A DNA stretch of 64,000 nt from Lojkania enalia (lineage: Eukaryota; Ascomycota; Dothideomycetes; Pleosporales). This document shows, piece after piece, positions 48,501 to 59,991 of the stretch. The notes below the pieces were generated by a model that was not told where the DNA came from, did not search any database, and saw only the letters and a list, made by a program, of their open reading frames with translations. The first letter of the stretch is position 1, and each line of letters starts with the position of its first letter. Made by a program: the position numbers and the translations under genes. The stretch is from positions 884,059 through 948,058 of the forward strand of contig ML986580.1 in the NCBI GenBank assembly GCA_010094045.1. Reading direction: 5' to 3'.

Positions 48501-51065
48501 ATAGACTCAGCTATAATTACTATTTCGTTAATGTAGTAGGGTCGGCGATGCTTTGACATGTATTGACGACTATCCAATCACAGAACATGAGGCCTCCAAT
48601 ATGTGATCAGAAGAATTCGAAAGGTTTGCGATTGGTGATTTTCACTAAGCTTTAAAGCTAGATGCAGAAAAGAACACTTCGCTATCTCAGCCTCGCCTCA
48701 AACCTGGGGCCATGCGGCAGCCACCATTTTGCCTTCTTTCAGGCAATTGCGACATGGGCCGTTATCTATTCGTTTTAATCCGATGATTATGAAGGAATAA
48801 AACTCCCCGGAGGACCCTCGATGGCGAAAGACTAGGGCTTAGATTCAGATAGGGCGACAATCTTCGGGGATGTAAGACTAAGATCCTCCAGTGCCTTGGG
48901 ATGAAAGCGAGGGACACATTATTAAGGTGCATCTAAGACAAGAGTTATAGTGTTTTACTCACCCTCCCTTTGACCCTAGAAATTGCAAGTTCGTTGTGTC
49001 ACGCGTCGGGAATGCCTGACCGGGGCAACGATAAATGGTTGAAAGAACCTGACGATCGTAAAAATGGAAACGCATATGAACCATTCTCCATTTCATGCTC
49101 TATCCACGTCATGTCTAGTATGCATAATATCTAGATCTAGAACATCACGTAGATACAAATAGAATCGATTGTTCACAGTCTTTAATGCATGCTGTAAACG
49201 TTCAACAATCTGAGCAACATATTATAGCGCCAATCATGCCCTTCACCCGATTAGATTCCTTCCAATTCTCCGTTTTCGGCGGCTGAAGGACCACACCTTA
49301 GCGAATTCTGACCTTTCCAAGGAGGCAACCGTTCTTCCTTCAACCGAAGCGAGTTCATGATTGGTAGCGGCTAGTTTGCGGTGATGCTTATTCGAAGCGG
49401 CGTATTTGGGCGGAGGGCGAACGGGAATGGGGCCGCGCTTAGTAGGCTGGTTACGCGATAAAAAGCAGACTGTGCTACAGGAATGCATAATTTAGGGGCG
49501 AGAAAAATTCCTTCCTATAGGTAATCTGGGGTCGCCGAAGTGTCCATGCTGGAAAGCCTGAATGAGGAATGTGGTAGCGTGGTACATAATTACGGAACCT
49601 ATATTGCCCTTGCTTGCCAAGAGGGCTCATGATGAATGAACGGTTTTCTTGAAAGTGCAGGTGATAGCTGAGTAGTCAGTTGCAGACGCACGTGACAAGT
49701 GGATGAAGCGCCACGGCCGCCTACGTACTGCAATCGTGGCAACTGCGTAATGAGAGAAATACACTATGAGTGTTAACAGAAAGAGGGCAAATCAAATGAA
49801 TTTTTCATCAAGCGCTCTCAATGCTGAAATTGTCACAAGCACAAAAGTAAATATGGATCCGGCAATATGTAGGGTATGACCGACGGTTCGTCACTACCTT
49901 AATCAAGTAGAGAATGGTAGTAACTATAAATTCTATGCTAGATAAGAGATGTTTAAGAGCGGTAGAATGAATCACCAGCCTTTAATTTTCTTCTCTCAAT
50001 TTTCCTATTCGTCTTGCTTTCATCTAATCAAAGCGATCTTCAATTCATCCATGTCAGATGCACGTGGTTCGACTTGAAAAGCCACTTATTGACATTCTAT
50101 AAGCTTACACCGAGTTTATTTCCCTTTCTAGATGCGACTCATATTATCTTCTTTAGGATAACTCTTCCTAGTCCAGATCCGCAGGGTCAGTTTTGTTTGT
50201 TTGTTTGTTTCTTCCTTACCTCCGTCCTTCTCAGAGTCGAGACTCTTGAGTTCGTTTTTCGTCGGTTGGACTTAGCTTTACCTGATGACCCGCTTTGCAA
50301 GCAAATACGCGTTCGCTACCCCATGACCGCCGGACACCAGCTGACGCGGAAATGAGCCCAGCCACTACGACGTGGCGCTCGCACAGTGAACATCCTCAGC
50401 TTCTGCCTCATCAGCCGCATCGAGAAGCAGGATCCACGAGGCCAAATGGTGGTCCAATCCTTGGATCATACTGGTTTCTAGGCCTACTCCGGATCGGGTG
50501 CGGAGATTCATCTCTCTGAGACAGTGCTAGTACTATAACGAGGCCGCTGCGCTAACGCATTGGGGATGGCGGCATCGGGATGAGTACGCGGCCGACCTCC
50601 CGAGTCGAGACGTCATGGAGAATTGAAACAGAGCCACAACCCCCAGAGGCTACGACAACGACAACGACGACTTTAAGACGCCTATTAGCCCCTCATTTTT
50701 GCGATACCAGATAGTGCGCCCAATCCGGGTCGTCCAAGCCGAGCACCTCTACCTTCGGACGAAAACGCATCCTCCCCACCCGGCGTCCTTTTGTAAGCTG
50801 AGGTATGCAAAGCGCCGAGGCCGAGCGCCATGCCAGTTGGTTCTGGAAGTCCACCGCGCAAGATCACGCATATGTTTGCCTTCTTTCCCGCGTCTCACCA
50901 GTCTAACACGTCTTGCAGAATGCCAGCAATGGTCTCGCGATCGTAACGCATCAATTCCGCTCAATTGCCTCATCACACGGTTTCCACGGCGCCTTCCGAA
51001 AGGAGCTGAGACCGCACAGCCCAGATTGGGTGGCACGTTGTCGCGTACTTTCTTGGACCTTCCTC
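45534..51065. other. long gene-free stretch (5.5 kb)
   Basis: No gene can be supported between the C2H2/Est1-like start and the MFS transporter. Open frames of 60-110 codons near 45836-46162, 46355-46642, 46728-47196, 49243-49488 and 50014-50355 lack family motifs. A (TTTG)n run is at about 50192-50211, and a CAACGA-rich stretch lies near 50653-50672 in the presumed 5' leader of the transporter. The region could hide a long leader, a noncoding RNA or old relics beyond recognition. Confidence 0.5.
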
Positions 51066-52954
51066 ATGGACTCCAACGATGGCGTGTTTGCCGCGGAGGC
51101 CGACGTAGATCAGCAACTGCGTGAGCGCAGCCAGAGGAAGGGCAAGAGCGAGGGGCGGCATTCGCACGAATGGTCTAGCAAGTCCGGCCAGAGTTTGCCA
51201 GCGTTAGACTCGGACAATGAGGAGCTCCCATTGCTCCTTGACCGCAGCAGCGGCAGCAGCAGTCATCGAGGAAGCACGAGGGGAAGCGATGGGAGTGACA
51301 GTGCAGAATTGAGTGGGCCTACCGAGTTCCATGGCCTTCCCTGGTGGAAGCGTCCATCGGTATGTCCATTCCCCTTCCACTCCCTATCATGGTAAGCTAA
51401 TAGCCTGGAATAAGATATTCTGGCTTCTACCCCCATTCCTACTCTTTACCCTAGCATTTGGGGGCATCGTGGTGCCCAAATTGAACCTAATCTCAGACTT
51501 AATATGCCACGACTACTATACCGACCGGACTCTCGATAGCCCATTCCCAGGCCCAGACGGCGATGTAAAAGATAAATGCCAAAACGATGATGTATCCGCC
51601 CAGGTCTCATTGTTTATTCTCTATGGAAACCTGTGTTCAGGGATCCTCTCCGCCATAACGAGCCCCAAACTCGGCGCGCTTTCAGACCGTTATGGGCGCA
51701 AGAAATTGCTTGTTCTAACTACCGTCGGGATGCTCACCGGTGAAGTCCTAACTATCATTGCTGCAAAATATCGGGAGACCGTTGACGTCAATTGGATTCT
51801 CGTTGGCTATGCCATGGACGGCTTATGCGGTTCATTTATCGTAGGCATGGCTGTTGCCCATTCATATGCCACCGATTGCACCTCGCCGCAACAACGGAAT
51901 GTTGCTTTTGGGTACTTCCATGCATGTCTATTCACAGGCATTGCGGTCGGCCCTATCCTCTCCGGCAAGATCATCCAGGTAACTGGTAACGTTTTGCTGG
52001 TGTTTTACATAGCACTGGGCTGCCATGTCGTATTTATATCATTTCTACTTATCGCCATTCCGGAATCTTTATCCAAGGCTCGTCAAGAAGCGGCCAGAGA
52101 AAAACATCGCCGGGAACGGGAACGTCTCGGACCTGCCTCAGATTGGATAAACCAATTGCGCTCTTTCAATCTCTCTGAGCTCAAAATTCTGTACCCGACT
52201 GGTCCTGGGACTAATAATGCACTTCGATGGAATCTTATCCTTCTAGCAGCAACTGATACCATTGTGTTCGGCGTTGCTATGGGCGCCATGGGCGTAATTG
52301 TCATTTACGTCCGTCGCCAGTTCGGCTGGTTGGATTGGGAGTCTAGCAAGTTTGTCTCGATAGTAAATAGCTGTCGAGTGTTTGCTCTACTAGTGGCTCT
52401 TCCTCTCATCACGAGACTCGTCCGCGGTAAGAATGGCATAAAAGAGCAGCGTGCTTCCGGATCCGATCGATTCGATCTGACAGTCATCCGCATCTCCATC
52501 TTGTTTGATATGCTTGGGTACCTTGGCTACTCTCTTGCGAGGGACGGCTCACTTTTCACTGCTTCCGGTGCCATGGCTGCACTAGGCGGCATCGGGTCCC
52601 CCGCGCTAGGCTCAGCGTTGACGAAGCACGTTCCTCCTGACCGAGTCGGTCAGTTGTTGGGAGCTACAGGATTATTGCATGCTTTTGCAAGAGTGATTGG
52701 TCCGACCATTTTCAATGGGATCTATTACAAGACAGTTAGTAGCTTCAGACAAACAGTTTTTGTGTGCTTGACTGCCGCGTTTGGCGTTGCTTTCTTGTGT
52801 AGCTGGCTTATTCGGCCACACGGTGAGTATTATGAATCCCTCAATTTAATTTCTTACTAACTACTAGGAAGTGTACCTCGAGGATTTTGAATCGGAGGAT
52901 TCACCCCCCGGACACGAAAGGGCTTCGGAAGAGGACGGAACGCATACCCACTAG
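51066..52954 (+). CDS. MFS transporter
   Basis: Exons 51066-51359, 51415-52822 and 52872-52954 give 594 residues. A cytosolic Ser/Asp-rich leader (1-95) ends GLPWWKRPS and joins directly to the first helix (IFWLLPPFLLFTLAFGGIVV). Twelve helices can be traced. The MFS motif between helices 2 and 3 is GALSDRYGRKKLLVLT. The central loop is basic (REKHRRERERLGPASDW). The acidic tail (YLEDFESEDSPPGHERASEE) appears only with the acceptor at 52870-52871. The family resembles fungal proton antiporters related to TetA/HIAT1; cargo is unknown. Earlier in-frame codons exist up to 50913 but the ATG at 51066 gives the cleanest acidic start. Confidence 0.88.
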
Positions 52955-54869
52955 TAACCGATCATATTATTACTTCTCTATTTGTTTCCTTTGGTCCGTT
53001 TTGCATACTCTTCAACGAATTCTATTTATATGTTTATACCGGGCGTGCAGTTGCTTCGAGCAGCTAGTGCATATACAGTATAGATGTGCGGAGTCTTTGA
53101 CCTGAGCGAATGTTTGGTATATTCATGACTCATGAACTTTTTGCGTAATAGTTGAGGTTGAGATATGGAATGGCGGGTCTGGCGTGGATAGAATTGTGTG
53201 ACGGTTGGGAATACTATAGGGCGAACACTTTTACGTGGCAGCGCTTCGTAGAGGATGGAATGAACTGGACTCCGAGCGTATTGCGCAGAGAGACTGCGCG
53301 GATTTGTTGGATAGCTATTTCTTCTGTACAAAGTACGCAAGATAATTAGATTTCCCGTTTGTACACTTCTATTATGATGCTTACCGGTTTTACATTATAA
53401 CTATGTCTCATACTCGGGAATATCTAGGTTTCTATTTCCTTTTAAAGAAGCATCCGGCCAGAATTCCCTGAATGTAATAGGATGAGTCCCCCGGAAGGGG
53501 CGGTTTATGCGTGATTTTTGCTTTTCATAATTGGAGAAGAAATAAATGTCCCGATAAGTAGACAACAAAATTGACAATGCGATCGTGGAGAGACAGATAC
53601 CCAATCGTTATGTTGTCCTAAGTCTAGACGTAGAATTATAATTACTCGATTAGAGCATGGAGACTAAGCAATAATTAATCTAGCAATTGAACTCTCGGGG
53701 AGGTTTTTTGCCGCCGCGTTAAGCGATTCTAGAGCCCGTGGTCGGGTTAGCTAGGCGGAGTGCTGTGTGTTGTTGATGGTTTGATATATATAGGTAGTAC
53801 ACTTTCAGTGTTATTTATGCTTAGTTACGGCTCACCCGCTAACTAATTACTCGGAAATATCCTATCAGCTATTCCTTGAATAGCTGACTAGCTACATAAT
53901 TGATTAGTTCTATCATAAAAGACTAGTTAATTGGCTACCCAAGCCACGTCCTAGTTAATCATTGACCGCGTGCTAAACCGTAGTCAATTCAAGTTACGAT
54001 CTAATTCAGCTTCATGGGCATTATGAAATGGCGAACTTAGATTCCGAGATAAGTAGGTCTGTCAAAGGCGCCTTTGGTTTTAAAGTTTTTGCTCATGGAA
54101 TTTAGACTGGAGGAAGAAACGAAGGTCCTTGCCGGTAATTTCTGATGTTTTCTGATTTAGTCATTGCATGATTACCATAGTGGAGTAGAGGTTGTTGTTC
54201 ACTGTCAGCTTAACTCGACGACTGCACCTTTTATTTGAGAAATTTTACTTCTGGGATAGTTATTGGGCGTTGGTGCCGCTTTGCTGCATCTAGTGGTCGT
54301 CGAGCAGAATTGTGTCAATTTGAAATTTTTGGAATGGAGGTCTACAACTTCAAATGCCGTCAAAGGGTCTCAAAAAGACAGCCTACGATCTATGCGTCGT
54401 TGGAGTCGTATTGACCACATTTCCACTTCGCGACCATTAGGTGCAGGATGTAATCTCCTTGGCCTCCTTTTAAATCCATAATTCAAACTCATCTGTTACT
54501 TTACGCAATAACGACGATCGTAGCTGATGCCGCATCAAAGAGTGCACAGTAGTTTTCCTATCCCTCCGATTTAAAAACGTCATCATAGTCAACCATCTAA
54601 ATGCGTTCATATGTTCCTGTCCCATCGTGAATCTGTCTCACTATCATCTCACGACTTCATAAGTAATTTCGGCTAAGTTCCAGCAGATTTAGTCCCTCAT
54701 CCCTTCGAACCATTGAGGCGAAGTCCGTTCTTTGGCTTCCCGGGTACTATTCCTCTAAGTCTAAGGCCCATATAGTGCCATAAATAATCTGCATAAGTAC
54801 CCGTTCCTTACCAGCGAGAGTGAGTTAACCGATAATGGCCTCTTTCCCACTTGACAAAGTTTTTCGGGT
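52955..54869. other. AT-rich spacer with a strong hairpin
   Basis: About 1.9 kb, very AT-rich near 53630-54000, with no supported gene. A 10-bp perfect inverted repeat with a 3-nt loop is listed separately. Confidence 0.5.
53865..53887. repeat. perfect hairpin, 10-bp stem, 3-nt loop
   Basis: TCAGCTATTC, loop CTT, then GAATAGCTGA. The rest of the neighbourhood is rich in TTAGTTA-like words. It could mark the inside of a small decayed transposon, but no terminal repeats or target duplication were found. Confidence 0.6.
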
Positions 54870-55825
54870 TCACTCAAGATACCAATTCATGTCTAAGCTC
54901 TACAGTCACTCCTCTTAGTACTAATCGCGCCGATTTTGCCGTTTCGTGCGAGTCTAGTCCTATGTCTTCATAGCTAACCTCAATAATCTCGTACCTTGGA
55001 TCCTCTTGCTCAAGACCAAACAGTCCGCCTGATTTTTGTGGGCGGTACCATGACCAACTAAGCGCACTCTGTTCTGAACGCTTCACGTCGATAGTTACGC
55101 TATTCACATGTCAAAGTAGTGGGCTGAAGAAATTATGCTCCCACCACCCAGCAAGCTATCTCTCTAGGCCCCAAAGGGCAAATTCAGTAGCTACTCCGGA
55201 AAACGCTACCAGCCAGCCGCTGCGATACGTTGGTTCCAAGCTCGAATATTGTCCAACCATTTCTCGCTAATCTCCGGTTCATCGGCTCTTACGTATCTTC
55301 CCATTAGATGCTGCTCCCTGGAACTCCGAGAATGACATCTTTGGGGTTTTCAATGTCAAGATTGCTTGGAGTTTTAAGTTGGTCACACCCACACGAGAGA
55401 TTTTCATTGTATTCCCAGACAACACCCTTTCCAAAGTGAAGATATCTTCTTGATAGCAGACGCTCTTGGTATATCCATCCCCATCCGGTGCTGAAGTGCG
55501 GAAATAGACATCGGGATGCCGCAAGTGTGGTCTAAGCCGGGTTTCAGCCAAAGAGGAAGGAGAGCACCTAGTCGGATCACTCTGGATTCGGTAACCGATT
55601 TCTTGTGGGTTCTATTTTCGTTACAACCAAGCTTAGTTGTTCGTCCTCATTTTGACCAACGATTCCGAGGTCAAGCATCCTTGTTGACAAAGTGGGAAGG
55701 TCTTGAGAGAGGGCACAGCGTGACTGCTCCTCCTTACAGGTTTCCAGTCGAGTTTGAATCCACATTAGGGTGTCACCCGATAATGTAGACTTCGAAGCTG
55801 TTCTAAGATAGCTGATTGTCTTCAC
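54870..55825 (-). pseudogene. broken HET-domain (heterokaryon incompatibility) gene
   Basis: Frames change several times, but HET-protein landmarks appear in the right order on the minus strand: an N-terminal piece (WIQTRLETCKEEQSRC and LSTRMLDLG, near 55770-55660), then the HET signature WIYQERLLSRRYLHFG followed by WEYNENLSCGC (near 55480-55400), then LVAFSGVATEFALW and LAGWWEHNFF (near 55210-55130), and the C-terminal SALSWSWYRP with RLVLRGVTVEL (near 55070-54890). The region between the first two pieces is far too short for the HET core, so there is an internal deletion as well as stops (for example TAA after LGVPGSSI, TAG after WGLER). Intact HET proteins are about 600-700 residues and trigger cell death after fusion of unlike strains. 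This copy cannot do so. Confidence 0.85.
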
Positions 55826-57558
55826 AAATGGGAATTTGCTTCATTCGCGGGAGAAAAATTAACACGTCTGCGTCGCGAGAGAATCTAAATGGAAGGCCAA
55901 CCGATCCATAAGCACTCATATCATCACCCTGTCCAGTATTAGAACTAAACTATTATTTACTTAGTAAACAGGACTCAAACCATCGCCAATCATTTCCGTC
56001 GCAAAATGTCAGCCGTATCCTGATCGTCATGGGACTATTTCCCCCACCCCCCAAAAAAAAAATATAGGTGCTCGTACACCAGGCGAATATTCTGCACGGC
56101 ATCTATATCAAAGCCTAACGCCAAAATGCTATCAAAAGTGAGCGAACACCCACGACACGCTGATAATTTGTCCTACTTGGGGGCAAAGCAGAAGATCCTG
56201 AGCCGAATAATAGTAATGATAAGGGATTCATGGACGCTCTCTAAATCCCCCCTTCTAATCCCTGACAGACAGTGCAAAAGGATTTTATATTAGATAGACT
56301 AATATTGAGGATGAAGCTGTGTCTTATATAGAGGGACGTTTGAAGTACAAGGCAGAGTTAAAGCTGCCAAGTATGCTCGTGTATTTTCGGTAAACCCTAC
56401 TATCTTTGGAAAGGAGCAGCCTCGCACACGTTGATCATAACCTTTAGTATCTAAGCTACTTACAGAGCTATGCTCTTCTAACCTGGCAAGTGCAACTCTC
56501 TCATTCAAGAAGAAAAAAGAGAGAATTGTGTTGCTAAATCAGCGGTAAGACAAGGCTAAGCAGTGACGACATGTTCCAATTTTGATAAAGACATCTTAAT
56601 TTTTAGGGTCGCCTCCACGGATCAGTTTCGCTCGCAACCGTGAAACCCAGAACCGTGTTTCGATTTATGTGTACGTCTGACAACAGCGTTCACGAAGAAT
56701 CCTACACGATGGACGATGAGATCTGCTAGCAGGAAAACGAAACCTCTAAATCCTCTTTAATCCAAAGACTGATAAGATTTATGCCATTTGGATATTTCAC
56801 GTCTCACGGATTAATACAAGGTTAATTAGAAGGAATATGAAGGATACGATACTACACGCATTCTCAATGCGTGACTATCGGCTTCGAAGCCGTATTACCG
56901 GATAATAAGATATCCTTCGTACGTCTTACATAATGCCTAGAACCGCACGTTCTCCACCTAAGTAGCCAAGCTGGACGACGAAACAAGCGAGGCGTAAGAT
57001 TCATGCTTTTACGATCCTTTTCTAAATCGAGATAGGCTTGCTAACCCGGCCCGACTCTCCAGCCTCTTTTCACGTTTGATGGGAAATATGAGAAAACAAC
57101 TGTCGTTGTGGTCAACAAAGCTTGATATAACTAACGGCGAAATGCTGTTGTTCAAAATTTACATGTCCAAATTAGCCATGTACTACCCAAAAGCACCCTT
57201 ACAATTCCTCATATTCACCATCAGACATGACAAGAGGATATACATACAAAATAGTCTTCCTATGGGCTCCAAATTACCTTAATGGAGTCACCAAGTCCTG
57301 CAATTGTGTTTCTTACGAGGATCATACTCCTGAGTCAACGATAGGATTCTTCACCTTGACCGATGGTCCGACTCTAAGTTGAGCATCACCTTACCGAGTC
57401 AATCACGAGGTCCTTCGATCAGTGCTTCTTGCATGGATCTCGCCCCTATGCTAGAAACAAATTTTCACCTTAGCTGATGATCCAACATAAGCACTCCTTT
57501 GTTTGGGCTCGTCTACTCTTATGCCTGTCAATAGGCCAAAGAGAAAGGAAAGAACATG
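55826..57558. other. AT-rich gene-free stretch
   Basis: About 1.7 kb. It holds a run of C then A at 56040-56060 and the nested hairpin cluster listed below. No protein recognised. The last 150 bases are the promoter of the peptide gene. Confidence 0.5.
56839..56918. repeat. nested inverted repeats forming a branched (cloverleaf-like) structure
   Basis: An outer 8-bp stem (GAAGGATA at 56839-56846 with TATCCTTC at 56911-56918) encloses a perfect 8-bp hairpin with a 3-nt loop (CACGCATT-CTC-AATGCGTG, 56855-56873) and a 14-base perfect palindrome (CGGCTTCGAAGCCG, 56879-56892). It is not a tRNA: there is no proper anticodon or T-loop order. Function unknown. Confidence 0.6.
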
Positions 57559-57566
57559 TATAAAAG
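57559..57566 (+). promoter_or_regulatory. TATA box of the Cys-rich peptide gene
   Basis: TATAAAAG lies 151 bases before the ATG, the same octamer as at the AA9 gene. A 5' leader of roughly 110-120 bases would follow. Confidence 0.55.
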
Positions 57567-57709
57567 CCCAACATGCCTCCAACTTTGAAGTCTTTCCATC
57601 ATCACACCGAGTACTTTCTTGACAACGATCAGATTCTCACATCCAACAAACTTCCATCAACTCCACTACCATTCGATCTCCTCGAATACACCAATCCTCG
57701 ACTTCCAAA

Positions 57710-58068
57710 ATGCAATTCAAGACTCTTGCCATCCCTTTCGTTCTTATGACCGCCGTGCTCGCGGCTCCGGCGCCTCAGGACTCCTGCCCTAATGTGGACT
57801 CGCTTCACAACATCCTCGAGAGCACTCCTGGCGCCACTGAGAAGTTCAATGAGCTGGCATCCGGCGAATCAACCCTCACTAAGCGCGCCTGTCTCTACGA
57901 TGGTTGCTCTGAATGCCAACTCTCATGCCGTAAGCATAAACCTCCCCTTTTTATCATTAAGACCTTAAGTGACAATACCTTGTAGAGGGAATCGTGGACC
58001 CCAATCCAAGAGCTATTATCGGAGCCTTCGCCGGCTGTATGCTCTATTGTGCAGCTTTCTGCTGCTAG
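57710..58068 (+). CDS. small secreted eight-cysteine peptide precursor with Kex2-type site
   Basis: Exons 57710-57929 and 57986-58068 give 100 residues. A signal peptide (MQFKTLAIPFVLMTAVLA, cut before APAPQ) is followed by a propeptide of about 38 residues and the dibasic Lys-Arg of ESTLTKR, a Kex2-type site. The mature part would be about 43 residues and carries eight cysteines: ACLYDGCSECQLSC, a link VDPNPRAIIGAF, and AGCMLYCAAFCC. Spacing is C-x4-C-x2-C-x3-C, then C-x3-C-x3-CC, so two Cys-bearing helices could be clamped together. Splicing is needed to supply the second Cys group; the intron is GT-AG with frame conserved. I do not recognise the family. An effector, antimicrobial or signalling peptide are all possible, and nothing here decides among them. 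Confidence 0.8.
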
Positions 58069-59557
58069 ACTACACTCCAAGAGTCAGGTCTTCTCTAAAT
58101 GCATTGCTTCGAGGGTACTGGCAGAGATATTCCCGGGTTGTCTCCATCTCAAATTGAAACTATCGCTTCAACCCGTTTGTTGAAATATTTCCTCAGGGTG
58201 CTTCTTTAGTTTTATTTGATAAAATTCCAACGAACACGAAAGCTTCAAAAATACATTCCTATGATCTTAAGGGATGTGATGTCGGGTTCCATATCTCCTA
58301 CCCTTGCCTTGATATATTAGGGATAGAAATTCCTTAGGCGCGATCCCACCTTTTCTCCCCTGGGAAATCTTGACAATGTTACACATCCTATATTCTCACA
58401 CCATGGGTTTATGGGCATAGGTGATAGCTTATACAAGATTATTACTCCTATCTTGCTATTAGCAACGCTCTTCACATCCGAAGACAACATGCTGACACCT
58501 TCCTTCAAATTAGCCCAAGGTAATCTTAAATTATATGATGAAGTATATAGATCGTCTTCCATTCTCTCCCTCGCGAATAATTTGCTAAGTCTGAGCGAGG
58601 AATGCAAAGCCTGGATTCAAAAAGTGCCGGGAAGCTGTCGCTCCACTAACTTTTTTCAGGTTCTCTGACGAGAGCAGAGGTCGAGTTACTGTTGCATATT
58701 GCGAACTCGCTGATACAAGAGACCGCGAAACTTTCAGCACACCGATAGTACACACAATGGATTTCATGGCATAAAAGCTGTTGTCAAAGTGGTAAATATG
58801 ATTACCATTCGTGATTCTATTCAGCGGTTCTTTGAGCGAGATTTTGCCTCTGATTCAACGTCTGATCCATTGAAAAATGTGTTCGACTTCGCAGGCACGC
58901 TGGTCCATAAGCTAACGCACGCATTCTATTAGTTCACATGTTTTGGGCAAGAGCCACACACGTAAGTATAGTGTTCTCGCTGATGTTGGTCACATGTGGT
59001 CATTTAAATTGATGGGCGCCGACTTCGCTAGACTCTGGGCCTACGAAGATATCAGTTCCTGCCGCCCATTCGTCGGTTCTAAGATTCGATGGTGCCGCAG
59101 CCACTCCCATAAGTTCTCAATGCTGCAAAAGACTAGAAGGATCCGGTCATAAACGATGCGGCGTCTAGTGAAGTCTGCATATTTCCAACGGCATTGATAC
59201 TCAGCTGGTTCCTGAAATCTACGTGGAATAGAGCTAAAATGGAAGGGTCTTCATGAAGTCTGAAGCGCGCGGCTTGGAATTCGTCGAAGGACAAGGAAAT
59301 TTTTCAAGAATCTTGGAATATGACTTATAGTAAGTCAGTACGGTACCGCTATTACTGGGATACTCAACGATCGCGTACATCGCCTCGATTCGCTCCCCAG
59401 AGTTCTACATGTCAAGCAAGAAGGTGGATACTTGGTAGCCTGTAAAGAGCTTGCTACTCATTCGATAATTTCCTCAAAATTCGCACCTAAAAAGAACAAC
59501 AAAGTTCAGTATTTCACTTATTGCGAATCATGTCCATAATAAACTGGCAGAATGCTA
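58069..59557. other. AT-rich gene-free stretch
   Basis: About 1.5 kb downstream of the peptide gene. Short frames on both strands (58317-58668, 58943-59152, 59220-59400) have no recognisable domain. Probably decayed sequence. Confidence 0.45.
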
Positions 59558-59584
59558 TTTTTTTTTTTTTTTTTTTTTTTTTTT
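59558..59584 (-). repeat. 27-base poly(T) run (poly(A) on minus)
   Basis: An unbroken run of 27 T, the longest homopolymer in the window. It lies about 130 bases beyond the end of the decayed gag frame on the minus strand. Confidence 0.8.
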
Positions 59585-59813
59585 GGCAAACATCTCATTA
59601 AATATAGACAGGGCCAGCAGTAGTTAAGAATCTTACAGTACGCTATCAAACGGCCAGAATATTAACATTCTGCCCGGCCATTGAAGGGATACGAGAAACT
59701 AGGAACGTGCGTTACCTCTAGTTCTCTAATATTTGTTTCATGTTATGGATTAATGAGCCCATATGAACATTGGCACCTCTTAAATATATATATACAACTA
59801 GAAGTTGGATCTC

Positions 59814-59991
59814 TAATGGGGATTTTGGCAAGTCTGCCGAGTTGTATCGGATACCGTCGTACAATATCACGCCGGATATCAGCTGATATACCCCCTTCTC
59901 TATGTACATAAATATGGCCTACTGGACATCCTCAATCAAGCAGTTCAGTTCCTCATATCCCTTCCTGAGACGAGATTCGCCTCTCACCACA
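59814..59991 (-). repeat. 178-bp inverted repeat, left arm
   Basis: This arm is the 3' part of the gag relic. By hand alignment its reverse complement matches 60600-60777 over 178 bases with 14 differences and no gaps; 13 of the differences are transitions. Confidence 0.85.

Noticed and set aside
49243..49488. 81-codon minus frame with an ATG start
   Set aside because: Codon use is not unlike coding, but there is no homologous motif, no signal peptide and no splice context to support it.
50014..50355. 113-codon plus frame before the MFS transporter
   Set aside because: Phe/Leu-rich because of pyrimidine tracts and a TTTG repeat; likely promoter or leader sequence.
56839..56918. Nested hairpins as a tRNA gene
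   Set aside because: The branch pattern is cloverleaf-like but loops lack D-, anticodon and T-loop signatures, and one arm is a loopless palindrome.
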